DNA of 36,533 bases from an uncultured Alistipes sp. (GTDB lineage: Bacteria > Bacteroidota > Bacteroidia > Bacteroidales > Rikenellaceae): NCBI GenBank assembly GCA_900546065.1, contig URBK01000023.1, positions 1 to 36,533 of the forward strand, given 5' to 3'. Each line of letters opens with the position of its first letter. Positions within the stretch are counted from its first letter, which is position 1. A model generated the notes under the pieces. It saw only the letters and a program-made list of their open reading frames with translations, was not told the DNA's origin and made no database searches. A program made the translations under genes and the position numbers. Positions 15,802 to 24,131 of this stretch are shown here, one piece after another.

Positions 15802-16917
15802 TCATAAGTCTATGCTGCCGCAATTGTATTTTGCCTCGATCACCCCGTCACGCAGCACCACAAGTCCGTTGCGGGCACGCAGCACCGTTTTCATCACCGT
15901 GGCGTCGATATTATAGCATCGCACCTCGTCGCTGCCGTCGAAACGGTAATAGGTCACGTTGCGCAGCGGCTTGGGCGTGATGCACACGACCGTGGCATTC
16001 TCCTCGGCGGCCCGCTCCACAACACGGCGCAGACGGTGGCGGCACCCGTCCCTTATGTCGTCAATATCCGTCACACATATCAGATATACGGTACCCTCGC
16101 GCGTCAGCAGATCCTCCGTCACGTTACCTTCGGGATCCGACAGCGAAAACTCGCTCACAAGAGTCTGTACAGCCGACGACTCGTTCTCCACGCGCGTCTC
16201 GACCCACTCCCAGCGCGACTCGTCACGCCACTCCTCGTCGTCGATCGAGAACTCGTGCAGCTCACCCGTCTCGCGGTTGCGGTAGACGAGCACATACTCC
16301 TCATCCGACATTGTCTTGGCACCCGTATCGTGCTGTTCCGAGATCATCTCGTAGATATTGGCCCCCTTCTTGTATGGCAGGAAGTCGATCAGCGGGAGCG
16401 TGAAGTAACAGTATGTTCCGATACCCATCGCAATGACGCAGAACAGCACCGTAAGAAATATCTCCAAACGCTTGAACTCCAACACGGGACGGCCGCGATA
16501 GCGATACCACACGACGAACACCATCGGCAGGATCACCAGATTCTTGGCGAAGGTCTCCCACGGCGTCAGCTTGAGCGCATCGCCGAAACAGCCGCAATCC
16601 TCCACCGGTATCCACGTTGCGCTGAGGAACGTAAGCACCGTGAAGAATATCATCGACGCGAGCGCGAAAATAGATACCAGACGCGTGCGCACCTTGAACA
16701 GCAGCATAAGGCCCATCATCAGCTCGGCACCGCACAGCCATATCGAGAAGACCATACTTACGCCGCTCAGCTGCTCCATGCCGTATATGGAGAGGTATTC
16801 GTTGACTTTCAACGCTGTACCCCACGGATCGACCGCCTTCACGAAACCCGAGAAGACGAATATCAGACCCACCAGAGTGCGGCACACATGCGAGGCTATC
16901 TTCAACTTGCGGCTCAT
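15802..16917 (-). CDS. DoxX/MauE-like membrane protein, BT_3928 family
   Basis: A 371-residue protein. The N-terminal half has four to five transmembrane helices of the DoxX type, opening with ASHVCRTLVGLIFVFSGFVKAVDPWGTALKVNEYL. The signature VEDCGCFGDALKLTPWETFAKNLVILP contains a CxC pair (Cys108/Cys110), as in the redox-linked MauE/DoxX branch. The C-terminal half (from about residue 175) is soluble, with a thioredoxin-fold-like pattern (VYLICVTDIDDIRDG...VVCITPKPL...YYRFDGSDEVRCYNIDATVMKTVLRARNGLVVLRDGVI), which hints at a redox or electron-transfer role. This family is widespread and essentially uncharacterised in Bacteroidetes. It overlaps the tmk stop by 4 bases (ATGA), so it is translationally coupled to thymidylate kinase. 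It ends at the strong terminator. Confidence 0.8.
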   Translation of the reverse strand: MSRKLKIASHVCRTLVGLIFVFSGFVKAVDPWGTALKVNEYLSIYGMEQLSGVSMVFSIWLCGAELMMGLMLLFKVRTRLVSIFALASMIFFTVLTFLSATWIPVEDCGCFGDALKLTPWETFAKNLVILPMVFVVWYRYRGRPVLEFKRLEIFLTVLFCVIAMGIGTYCYFTLPLIDFLPYKKGANIYEMISEQHDTGAKTMSDEEYVLVYRNRETGELHEFSIDDEEWRDESRWEWVETRVENESSAVQTLVSEFSLSDPEGNVTEDLLTREGTVYLICVTDIDDIRDGCRHRLRRVVERAAEENATVVCITPKPLRNVTYYRFDGSDEVRCYNIDATVMKTVLRARNGLVVLRDGVIEAKYNCGSIDL

Positions 16918-17606
16918 CTCTCCACTCGGTCTACATATCGGTTTACAAGGTTGCGGATACGGGCGAAGACCTCCTCGGGCGAGGCCATCGTGTCATCGGC
17001 CGTACTGCAATCGACCACGTGAAGGTCACGGTCGTGATGCACGGCATCGAGATAGACGTCGCGCACCGATTTCTGGAACGCAAGCGACGACTCGTGTATA
17101 TCCTTGGCCCCGTGCAGGTACTCGCGGTCGGCGCCCTCGCGCGCTTCGGCCAGCTTGCGCTCGGTGAAGGCGAAGGGCACATCGAGGAAGATCGACAGAT
17201 CGGGCTGCGGAATCTTGAAATATTCATATTCAAGCTCGAAGATCCAGTGCCGCAGCGCCGCACGCTTCGTCTCGTCAGCCACCTTGGCACATTGGTACCC
17301 GATATTCGAATAGACATAACGGTCGGCTATGACGACCTTGCCCGTATCGAGCCAGCGGCGTATCATGGCGGCAGCATCACGGCGGTCTCCGGCATAGAGC
17401 AGTGCTACGATATACGGATCTACCTCGTTGATACCGCCCAGCTCCCCGCGCAGGAAGCGCGCTATAAGCTCGCCGAAGAATGGTGCGTCGAAACGCGGGA
17501 AATGCACATACTCACTCTCCACGCCCCGCTCGGCAAACATACCGCGAAGTTTCTCTATCTGTGTGGATTTGCCCGATCCGTCCACACCCTCAAGCACTAT
17601 GAACAT
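16914..17606 (-). CDS. tmk: Thymidylate (dTMP) kinase
   Basis: A 230-residue cytoplasmic enzyme that phosphorylates dTMP to dTDP with ATP for DNA synthesis. Visible motifs are the N-terminal P-loop LEGVDGSGKST (about residues 5-15), the dTMP-binding region YVHFPRFDAPFFGELIARFLRG, the DR motif VVIADRYVYSNIGYQ (Asp95-Arg96), and PDLSIFLDVPF. A lid-like stretch REGADREYLHGAKDIHE follows. It is slightly longer than the usual 200-215 residues. It shares a 4-base overlap with the DoxX-like gene downstream and lies 129 bases after sufS on the same strand. No clear promoter is visible in that gap, so it may be read through from the suf genes. Confidence 0.95.
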   Translation of the reverse strand: MFIVLEGVDGSGKSTQIEKLRGMFAERGVESEYVHFPRFDAPFFGELIARFLRGELGGINEVDPYIVALLYAGDRRDAAAMIRRWLDTGKVVIADRYVYSNIGYQCAKVADETKRAALRHWIFELEYEYFKIPQPDLSIFLDVPFAFTERKLAEAREGADREYLHGAKDIHESSLAFQKSVRDVYLDAVHHDRDLHVVDCSTADDTMASPEEVFARIRNLVNRYVDRVER

Positions 17607-17735
17607 GAATTTCTATTTTCGTTTGGTTCTACAATCCTCCCCCGCGACCGCATATCCGCGGCCATGACATTCCGCCTCGTAACGTGCATGCCGCACAACC
17701 CTATTCCAGCGGCATATACCGTAAAGAGGCTTCCT

Positions 17736-18953
17736 CTATCGCAACATGCGCACCGCACGCCGCACGCCCTCACACAGGGCGTCGATCTCTTCGCGCGTAT
17801 TGTACATGGCAAGCGAAGCGCGGCACATGCCCGTCACACCGTAGTGATCCATAACGGGCTCGGCACAGTGGTGCCCCGTACGTACCGCCACACCCAGCTT
17901 GTCAAGTATCATGCCCATGTCGTAATGGTGCACACCCTCGACATTGAACGACAGAATGGGCGACTTGCCCTCGGTCGTTCCATATATTCTCAATCCATCG
18001 ATTGCGCCCAGCGCCTCGGTGGCATAATCTGTCAGCGAACGTTCGTAAGCCTCGATCTCGGCCGCATTCAACGACTGGACATACTTCACGGCCTCGCCCA
18101 GACCTATGGCTCCTACGAAGTTGGCAGTACCGGCCTCGAACTTCAGCGGCAGCGGCGCATAGGTCGTGCCGGCGAACGACACGCGGTCGACCATATCCCC
18201 GCCGCAGAGGAACGGAGGCATCGCCTCCAGCAATTCGCGGCGGCCATACAGCACACCTATACCGGTCGGGCCGTAGAGCTTGTGTCCCGAGAAGGCATAG
18301 AAATCGCAACCCAACGCGCTGACATCCACGCCTCCGTGTACAACGCCCTGACATCCGTCCACCGTAACCAAAGCTCCGGCCGCATGCGCCCGTTCGATTA
18401 CGGGCTTCAGATCGGGACGCGTACCCAACGTATTGGATGCCTGCGTTACGGCCACCATACGCGTACGAGAGTCTATAAGCGTATCCAGACGCTCGGTCAT
18501 CAACCGTCCCTCGTCATCGAACGGAAGCATTCGCAGCGTGGCACCCTTGCGCTCGGCAACTATCTGCCACGGCACCAGATTCGAATGGTGCTCCATCTCG
18601 CTCACGACGATATTGTCACCCTCATGCAGGAACCGCTCGCCCCACGCGTATGCCACCGTATTGAGCGAAGCAGTAGCCCCGGCCGTGAAGATCACCTCCT
18701 CGCGTGCCGACGCCCCGATAAAGGCACGCACCGTCTCACGCGCCTGCTCGTAACGCTCCGTAGCCTGCTCGGCCATGAAGTGCACACCGCGGTGAATATT
18801 GGCATTAAGCGTACGGTACACCTCATCGACACAGCGCAGCACACACTCCGGTTTCTGAGCCGTCGCACCACTGTCGAGATATACCAGAGGCCGCCCGTTT
18901 ACCTCACGGTCGAGAATGGGGAAATCCCGTCGTATCTTCTCTACGTCGAACAT
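17736..18953 (-). CDS. sufS: Cysteine desulfurase SufS
   Basis: A 405-residue PLP enzyme that removes sulfur from cysteine and passes it to SufB(C)D for Fe-S cluster assembly. It is class II (SufS/CsdA): the PLP lysine is Lys225 in FYAFSGHKLYGPTGIGVLYG, and the active-site cysteine is Cys363 in VRTGHHCAEPVM. Other conserved parts are VYLDSGATAQKP, NIHRGVHFMAEQAT and SEMEHHSNLVPW. The length is normal. The ATG at 18953 directly abuts the sufD stop (18954), so the two are coupled. It is the last suf gene here. No SufE or SufU sulfur-transfer partner is encoded in this window; it may be elsewhere in the genome. Confidence 0.96.
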   Translation of the reverse strand: MFDVEKIRRDFPILDREVNGRPLVYLDSGATAQKPECVLRCVDEVYRTLNANIHRGVHFMAEQATERYEQARETVRAFIGASAREEVIFTAGATASLNTVAYAWGERFLHEGDNIVVSEMEHHSNLVPWQIVAERKGATLRMLPFDDEGRLMTERLDTLIDSRTRMVAVTQASNTLGTRPDLKPVIERAHAAGALVTVDGCQGVVHGGVDVSALGCDFYAFSGHKLYGPTGIGVLYGRRELLEAMPPFLCGGDMVDRVSFAGTTYAPLPLKFEAGTANFVGAIGLGEAVKYVQSLNAAEIEAYERSLTDYATEALGAIDGLRIYGTTEGKSPILSFNVEGVHHYDMGMILDKLGVAVRTGHHCAEPVMDHYGVTGMCRASLAMYNTREEIDALCEGVRRAVRMLR

Positions 18954-19730
18954 TTACAACTCCTCCAGTTTTTCCGTCAGCACCTCGGCCAAAGCCTCGC
19001 CCATGCTCCCCGCCTGCGACACTATGTCGCGCACGAAGCCCTCGATCTGAAGCCGCCGCGCCTGTGCCTCCGAGAGTCCGCGCTGGCGCATGTACAATAT
19101 TGCATCGTCATCCAACTGGCCGACCGTAGCCCCGTGCGAGCACTTCACGTCGTCGGCATATATCTCCAGCTGCGGCTTGGTCACGATGCGCGCCTCGTCG
19201 CCCAACACTATGTTGCGGCTCGTCTGCCGTGCGTCGGTCTTCTGGGCATCCTGAGCCACATATACCAGACCGTTGAACTCGCACGAGGCACTGCCGCCGG
19301 CAACACCCTTGACCAGAGAGTTGCTCGTGCAGAGCCCTACGTTATGCGATACGCGCAGACCGAAACGCACACGCTCCGCGCCTCCGGCGATAAACGCCCC
19401 ACGGAGATTGTTCTCGGCGCCGCCGCCATCCATATCCACGGCATAGTCGGCCTCGGCCGAACCTGTCACCACGGATGTTATCTCGCAGCGGCTCGATGCG
19501 CCCTGACGCACGCGGCACGATCCCATCGCACCGCCGCTGAAGGCCTCGACAAGGTGCAGCACGGCGCCCTCGCCAAGCTCTATCTCCAACGTCGAAGGCT
19601 CCGCCGCCGAGTGTACGACCACCAGCGACAATACACCGCCCGCCGCAACACGCCGCTCCTCCTGCGTGGGGTTCACCATGATCTCGGCCTCACCCGCAGC
19701 TCCGCGCGCTATGTATTCGAGCAGTTTCAT
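18954..19730 (-). CDS. sufD: SufD, Fe-S scaffold subunit (short form)
   Basis: A 258-residue member of the SufB/SufD family that pairs with SufB and SufC in the SufBC2D scaffold. The conserved beta-helix core is clear: VYVAQDAQKTDARQTSRNIVLGDEARIVTKPQLEIYADDVKCSHGATVGQLDDDAILYMRQRGLSEAQARRLQIEGFVRDI, including the family Cys-Ser-His-Gly segment. Standard SufD proteins are about 420-450 residues, so this one lacks the N-terminal helical domain of roughly 170-190 residues. The gene overlaps the sufC stop by 4 bases (ATGA), leaving no room for a lost 5' part; the short form therefore seems genuine rather than a frameshift. It is followed immediately by sufS. Confidence 0.88.
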   Translation of the reverse strand: MKLLEYIARGAAGEAEIMVNPTQEERRVAAGGVLSLVVVHSAAEPSTLEIELGEGAVLHLVEAFSGGAMGSCRVRQGASSRCEITSVVTGSAEADYAVDMDGGGAENNLRGAFIAGGAERVRFGLRVSHNVGLCTSNSLVKGVAGGSASCEFNGLVYVAQDAQKTDARQTSRNIVLGDEARIVTKPQLEIYADDVKCSHGATVGQLDDDAILYMRQRGLSEAQARRLQIEGFVRDIVSQAGSMGEALAEVLTEKLEEL

Positions 19731-20479
19731 TCCTTATAGTCGTTTATAAGCCAATCGTAACCCTCGCGCTCGAGTTTCTGCGCCAGAGTCTTGTCGCCTG
19801 AATATATTATGCGGCCCTTGTAGAGCACATGCACCACGTCGGGCACGATGTAATCCAGCAGACGCTGGTAGTGCGTGATCACGATCGTCGCGTTCTGCTT
19901 CGTATGGAGTTTGGTCACACCCGTAGCAACAATACGCAGCGCGTCGATATCCAGACCCGAATCGGTCTCATCCAGCACGGCCAGCTTCGGATCGAGCATC
20001 GCCATCTGGAAAATCTCGTTCTTCTTCTTCTCGCCGCCCGAGAAACCCTCGTTCACGGCACGGCTCGTCAACTTCGAGTCGAGCTCCACGATAGCGCTCT
20101 TATCGCGCATCATACGCAGGAACTCGCTCGCCTTCAGAGGCTCCTCGCCGCGATACTTGCGCTGTTCGTTCACGGCCATCTTCATGAAGTTGGCCATCGT
20201 CACACCCGGGATCTCCACCGGATACTGGAATCCGAGGAACAGCCCCATGCAGGCACGCTCCTCAACAGGCAGGCTCAGCAGGTCGCGGCCCAGAAATTCG
20301 ACCGACCCCGCCGTAACCGTATATTTGGGATTTCCCGCCAGCACCGACGCCAGCGTACTCTTGCCCGACCCGTTGGGCCCCATTATGGCATGCACCTCGC
20401 CCTCACGCACCTCAAGGTCTATACCCCGAAGTATCTCCTTGCCCTCAACCGAGGCGTGCAGATTCTTTACACTCAACAT
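19727..20479 (-). CDS. sufC: SufC, Fe-S assembly ATPase
   Basis: A 250-residue ABC-type ATPase without membrane segments. It drives conformational change in the SufBC2D scaffold. Motifs: Walker A GPNGSGKST (about residues 34-42), Q-loop region FLGFQYPVEIPGV, the signature FSGGEKKKNEIFQMA (about 146-160), and Walker B KLAVLDETDSGLDIDALR. The SGGEKKKNE signature and TDSGLDID are diagnostic of SufC among ABC proteins. It starts 124 bases after sufB and overlaps sufD by 4 bases. The leader before the ATG is strongly A/G-rich (repeated AGAGACAAA elements), which may help translation independent of sufB. Confidence 0.97.
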   Translation of the reverse strand: MLSVKNLHASVEGKEILRGIDLEVREGEVHAIMGPNGSGKSTLASVLAGNPKYTVTAGSVEFLGRDLLSLPVEERACMGLFLGFQYPVEIPGVTMANFMKMAVNEQRKYRGEEPLKASEFLRMMRDKSAIVELDSKLTSRAVNEGFSGGEKKKNEIFQMAMLDPKLAVLDETDSGLDIDALRIVATGVTKLHTKQNATIVITHYQRLLDYIVPDVVHVLYKGRIIYSGDKTLAQKLEREGYDWLINDYKE

Positions 20480-20603
20480 ATCTTTTTTGTCTCTTTGTCT
20501 CTGTTTTTACATTTTCATTTTTCGGACTGCCGATATCTCCATGCCGTACACTCGTCAAAACTCTTACCACGCCGCATCCACACGACATGCCGACACACAT
20601 ATA

Positions 20604-22049
20604 CTATCCGACCGAACCTTCAAGACTTATGGCCAGCAGTTTCTGAGCCTCGACGGCAAACTCCATAGGCAGTTTGGCCAACACCTCACGCGCATATCCG
20701 TTTACGATCAGCCCCACGGCATCCTCGGTCGACAGACCGCGCTGGTTGCAGTAGAAGAGCTGCTCCTCGGATATCTTCGACGTCGTGGCCTCGTGCTCCA
20801 ACACGGCCGACGCATTGTGCGAGTCGATCACGGGGAATGTATGCGCCCCGCAGCGGTCGCCTATCAGAAGCGAGTCGCACTGCGAATAGTTGCGGGCATT
20901 CTCCGTGCCCTTGGCCACACGCACCAGTCCGCGGTAGGCATTCTGGCTGCATCCGGCCGATATACCCTTCGAGACGATACGGCTGCGGGTGTTGCGCCCC
21001 ACATGTATCATCTTGGTTCCCGTATCGGCCTGCTGGAAGTTGTTGGTCATGGCCACCGAGTAGAACTCACCCACCGAGTTGTCGCCCTGAAGCACGCAGC
21101 TCGGATATTTCCACGTTATGGCCGAGCCCGTCTCCACCTGCGTCCACGACAGATGCGCATTCTCGCGGCAGAGGCCACGCTTGGTAACGAAGTTATATAT
21201 ACCGCCGCGACCCTCCTTGTCGCCCGGGTACCAGTTCTGCACCGTCGAGTACTTGACCTCGGCATCGCGCTCGACCACGATCTCAACGACGGCGGCATGC
21301 AGCTGGTTCTCGTCGCGCCGCGGTGCGGTGCAACCCTCCAGATAGCTCACGTATGCCCCCTCGTCGGCAACCAGAAGCGTACGCTCGAACTGTCCCGTAC
21401 CCTCCGCGTTGATGCGGAAATACGTCGACAGCTCCATCGGGCAGCGCACACCCTTCGGCACGTAGCAGAACGACCCGTCGGAGAAGACGGCCGCATTGAG
21501 CGCCGCGTAGAAGTTGTCGGTATAAGGCACTACCGAGCCCAGATAGCGTTTCACCAGATCGGGGTACTCGCGTATGGCCTCCGAGATCGAGCAGAAGATT
21601 ATGCCCTTCTCGGCCAGCGTCTGGCGGAATGTGGTCTTCACCGAGACCGAATCCATCACCGCATCCACCGCAACGCCCGCAAGGGCCATCTGCTCCTCGA
21701 GCGGAATGCCCAGACGGTCGAACGTGCGTTTGAGTTCGGGATCGACCTCGTCCATCGAGCCGAGAGTCTTGCGGGGCTTCGGCGCCGCATAATATATTAT
21801 GTCCTGAAAATCTATGTCGGGAATCGTAAGGTGCGCCCACGTCGGCAGCTTCATCGTCAGCCAATGACGATAGGCCTTAAGGCGGCGCTCGAGCATCCAC
21901 TCGGGCTCGCCCTTCTTCTCCGAGATGAGACGTATGACATCTTCGTCGAGTCCGCGGCGTATGGTTTCGGTGTCGATGTCCGACGTGAAGCCGTACTTGT
22001 ATTCGCCGCGTTCGATATCCTCGATCAGTTCTCTATCCTTGTCTGCCAT
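20604..22049 (-). CDS. sufB: SufB, Fe-S scaffold subunit
   Basis: About 481 residues, normal for SufB. It is the main Fe-S scaffold of the SUF system. Conserved parts: the N-terminal [37 protein letters not shown], the central [73 protein letters not shown], and the C-terminal [31 protein letters not shown]. Two in-frame ATGs exist, at 22058 (MLFMADK) and 22049 (MADKDRE). The shorter is preferred because a TAnnTTTG box at 22069-22076 would leave almost no leader for the first. It is the first gene of sufB-C-D-S. The 124-base gap to sufC is the only substantial gap within the four suf genes. Confidence 0.96.
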   Translation of the reverse strand: MADKDRELIEDIERGEYKYGFTSDIDTETIRRGLDEDVIRLISEKKGEPEWMLERRLKAYRHWLTMKLPTWAHLTIPDIDFQDIIYYAAPKPRKTLGSMDEVDPELKRTFDRLGIPLEEQMALAGVAVDAVMDSVSVKTTFRQTLAEKGIIFCSISEAIREYPDLVKRYLGSVVPYTDNFYAALNAAVFSDGSFCYVPKGVRCPMELSTYFRINAEGTGQFERTLLVADEGAYVSYLEGCTAPRRDENQLHAAVVEIVVERDAEVKYSTVQNWYPGDKEGRGGIYNFVTKRGLCRENAHLSWTQVETGSAITWKYPSCVLQGDNSVGEFYSVAMTNNFQQADTGTKMIHVGRNTRSRIVSKGISAGCSQNAYRGLVRVAKGTENARNYSQCDSLLIGDRCGAHTFPVIDSHNASAVLEHEATTSKISEEQLFYCNQRGLSTEDAVGLIVNGYAREVLAKLPMEFAVEAQKLLAISLEGSVG

Positions 22050-22068
22050 AAACAACATTTATGATCGG

Positions 22069-22076
22069 CAAAAATA
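22069..22076 (-). promoter_or_regulatory. Candidate -7 box of the suf operon
   Basis: The minus strand reads TATTTTTG, fitting TAnnTTTG, about 20 bases before the ATG at 22049. No good TTTG -33 element is visible at 19-21 bases, so the assignment is tentative. Confidence 0.4.
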
Positions 22077-22119
22077 CAAAAAAAATGCAAATCGCGTATC
22101 GGCACCCGCGGCGTCGACA

Positions 22120-23229
22120 TCATATCTTCAGGAATACCTGTTTGCGATAGAGGAAATAGAGGAACAGCCAGCACACGGCGACATATCCCGCCGAGGCAAC
22201 GACGGCGGCAATCTGCTCGGGACAGAGGCCTGCCACGCCGCCCACGAAGAAGTCGGCGATACCGCCGAAACCTATAATACGCTGGGCCATGTATATCGTT
22301 ATCGAGTTCATTCCCACGACGCGGAAGAAGAGTGTCCAGCCCTTATGGCCGCGCACGTCGATCACATAGTAGAACAGGGCCATCATGGCCAGCGAATATG
22401 CCCCCACGGCGCACACGAAGGTACTCGACCACAACATTTTGTTCACAGGAACGAAGCCGTTGCCGGCAATGGCGACCACGGCCAGCACGACGGCTCCGAC
22501 GACCATCCACAGAGTCTTCCTTTCGCCCGACATACGCTCCTTTGGCAGGCGTATAAGTTCTCCAGTAAACATACCCAGCAGGGCCGTCACCACTGCAGGC
22601 AGAGCCGAGAGCAGGCCCTCGGGATCGAACCGTCCGCCGTCATAGAGCAGGCGTCCGGGCAGCAGGCAGCGGTCGACATACCATACGAGGCATCCCTCAC
22701 GGCTCAGAGGGTCGCCTCCGGGCACATCCGGCGCACCGACATATTTCGACAGCAAGGCATATCCCACGAGTATCACCACCGAGATAACGGCACGCGTGCG
22801 CACGCCGAAATTGACGAACAACAGCGCCGCCACCATCCACGCAATACCGATACGTCCCAACACGCTGGCGCAGCGCAGCGACGAGAAGTCAAGCGTAAAT
22901 AGACCGTTGTATATGAGTCCGAACAGCACCAGCAGCACGCCGCGGCGTATGATCTTCACATAGATCTGCGTGCACGAACGGCCCGACTCGCGCTGCTTTG
23001 CCAACGAGAAGGGGAACGACACGCCCGCAAGGAAGAGGAACAGGGGGAAGATTGTGTCGTGGTGGCGCAGTCCGTTCCACGAGACGTGGCTCATCGAGCG
23101 GGCTATGGCATCCGTAACACCGCACGGCCACAGGCCGCAGAGGGCTACCACCAGCGAGGCGAAGCCCATGATGAAGAGCATGTCGAATCCGCGCAGTGCG
23201 TCAAGCGACATCAGACGATCGTTTTTCAT
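22120..23229 (-). CDS. DUF5009 / heparan-alpha-glucosaminide N-acetyltransferase-like membrane protein
   Basis: A 369-residue integral membrane protein with roughly ten hydrophobic segments. The N-terminus is diagnostic: RLMSLDALRGFDMLFIMGF, then SHVSWNGLRHHDTIFPLFLFLAGVSFPFSL. The family (DUF5009, related to lysosomal HGSNAT and bacterial NagX) is thought to transfer acetyl groups across the membrane onto sugars, with the His in the SHVSWNG region (His48) proposed as important. C-terminal motifs include FFRVVGMNSITIYMAQRIIGF. It is probably a single gene with its own promoter (23344-23375). It lies 61 bases upstream of sufB but need not share its transcript, given the sufB -7 box. The glycan substrate is unknown. 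Confidence 0.85.
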   Translation of the reverse strand: MKNDRLMSLDALRGFDMLFIMGFASLVVALCGLWPCGVTDAIARSMSHVSWNGLRHHDTIFPLFLFLAGVSFPFSLAKQRESGRSCTQIYVKIIRRGVLLVLFGLIYNGLFTLDFSSLRCASVLGRIGIAWMVAALLFVNFGVRTRAVISVVILVGYALLSKYVGAPDVPGGDPLSREGCLVWYVDRCLLPGRLLYDGGRFDPEGLLSALPAVVTALLGMFTGELIRLPKERMSGERKTLWMVVGAVVLAVVAIAGNGFVPVNKMLWSSTFVCAVGAYSLAMMALFYYVIDVRGHKGWTLFFRVVGMNSITIYMAQRIIGFGGIADFFVGGVAGLCPEQIAAVVASAGYVAVCWLFLYFLYRKQVFLKI

Positions 23230-23343
23230 GATACAAACGTAAAATATGACATATCAACATATACGGCACAGCACCACAGCCCGACAATACAGTACACGCG
23301 ATGCGTTTCGGCACAATATCAATTGCATACCGGCGGTGAGATA

Positions 23344-23375
23344 CAAATATACGAAAAGCCCGAAGCAGATGCAAA
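23344..23375 (-). promoter_or_regulatory. Candidate promoter of the DUF5009 gene
   Basis: On the minus strand TTTG (23375 to 23372) is followed after 20 bases by TATATTTG (23351 to 23344), a good match to the Bacteroidetes consensus. It implies a leader of about 110 bases before the ATG at 23229. A second TAnnTTTG (TACGTTTG, 23241 to 23234) lies too close to the ATG and has no -33 box. Confidence 0.55.
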
Positions 23376-23602
23376 TCGAAAAACAAAGTTTCTCAGATTT
23401 GGCTTAGCCGAGACGCATCCCATACAGAAAATACCATAATGCCATTTTCGGGATAAACGGCATGCAAATGCCCCGCAAAAGACATTTGCACGCAGCGGGC
23501 CCCATCCGCGCTGCCGACGGCACGACGGCATACGGTCACAATACCGCAAAAAAGGCTTTTCGGGCGTCGGCATGCCGACCCGCAATTTTTTGCACCGATT
23601 AT
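23376..23602. other. Intergenic stretch with a 14-base perfect palindrome
   Basis: No convincing gene in either strand. The stretch contains a perfect palindrome GTCGGCATGCCGAC at 23566-23579, followed 5 bases later by a T-run on the + strand. It could be a terminator-like hairpin or an operator just upstream of the tRNA-Ser promoter. Otherwise nothing is recognised. Confidence 0.4.
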
Positions 23603-23633
23603 TTTGTACAATAGTTTTTTTTCTCTACATTTG
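23603..23633 (+). promoter_or_regulatory. Promoter of tRNA-Ser
   Basis: TTTG (23603-23606), 19 bases, then TACATTTG (23626-23633): an exact match to the Bacteroidetes sigma-ABfr consensus TTTG-N19-TAnnTTTG. The tRNA begins 27 bases after the -7 box, consistent with a short 5' leader removed by RNase P. Confidence 0.8.
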
Positions 23634-23659
23634 CACCACTCTTTCAGAGAAATCGGTTT

Positions 23660-23748
23660 GGAAGGATGGGTGAGTGGCTGAAACCACCAGTTTGCTAAAC
23701 TGACGTACTCGAATTTGGGTACCGGGGGTTCGAATCCCCCTCCTTCCG
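23660..23748 (+). tRNA. tRNA-Ser (GCT anticodon)
   Basis: An 89-base type II tRNA. The acceptor stem GGAAGGA pairs with TCCTTCC. The anticodon loop is TTGCTAA (anticodon GCT, reading AGC/AGT). The long variable arm folds as GTACTC/GGGTAC, and the T-arm is GGGGG-TTCGAAT-CCCCC. The outermost anticodon-stem pair is a C-A mismatch. CCA is not encoded, so it must be added by the CCA enzyme. No terminator follows directly; the next is at 24132-24172. Confidence 0.95.
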
Positions 23749-23762
23749 CTTCGACGGGTCGA

Positions 23763-24020
23763 GAGCGGGCCTTCACGAGAGGTTTTCACAACTTCGGATT
23801 TCCACAAGAGGAGGTTTCCACAAAAGCGGGCCTTCACAAAAGAAGGTTTCACAAGATCGGATCTTCCCGAGAGGTGGATTACACAAGAGCGGGCCTTATC
23901 GAGAGGTTATCACGCGAGGGAGTTTCACGAGATGAAGCCTACGATTGAGAGATGCGGTTTTCCGAGGCGCTTCCTTAAGCAAAGGATGACGGCATCTTCC
24001 GCAAATGGGATCCTCCGCCA
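23763..24020 (+). repeat. Degenerate tandem array of 13-16-base units with a 61-63-base higher-order period
   Basis: Starting 15 bases after tRNA-Ser, units of 13-16 bases follow one another with the loose form AGAGsGGnyTTyCACA. Boundaries I read are 23763, 23777, 23791, 23807, 23823, 23839, 23854, 23870, 23886, 23902, 23917 and 23930, with weaker units to about 24020. Every fourth unit matches best: GCGGGCCTT recurs at 23765, 23826 and 23889 (spacing 61 and 63). AGGTTTTCAC-like, TCGGATTTCC-like and AGGAGGTTTCCACA-like units occupy the other three places. The spacing shifts the reading frame between copies, so it is not a coding repeat. From 24021 to 24131 I see no further structure and no gene. 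Confidence 0.7.
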
Positions 24021-24131
24021 AGGATAATGAAGGAAAATCACCATATCCGGCACCCCGTCACAGGAGCGAGAAATTCATGACTCCGAAAAGAGATGGTTTG
24101 ACAAAGCCATGAGGTTAATTAAGGGTATTGT

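Noticed and set aside
17688..17715. ATGCCGC/GCGGCAT inverted repeat between sufS and tmk as a terminator
   Set aside because: A stem of 7 with a 14-base loop and no T-run; too weak to call.
17019..19739. A 906-codon open frame on the + strand opposite tmk, sufS and sufD
   Set aside because: It is fully antisense to three confidently identified genes, is His/Arg-rich without domains, and is explained by codon bias of the real strand. The same holds for 19875-22064, 5560-6858 and 11686-12957.
23715..23948. A 77-codon + strand ORF across the repeat array, appearing to encode 20-residue repeats
   Set aside because: The DNA repeats are 61 and 63 bases apart with internal indels, so equivalent units fall in different frames; the ORF also begins inside the tRNA.
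23763..24020. CRISPR array
   Set aside because: Units are short, degenerate and contiguous, with no unique spacers, and no cas genes are nearby.
23749..24131. Possible tmRNA, RNase P RNA or other known structural RNA between tRNA-Ser and the terminator
   Set aside because: None of the conserved cores I know for tmRNA or RNase P are visible. The region is reported only as a repeat with possible transcription.
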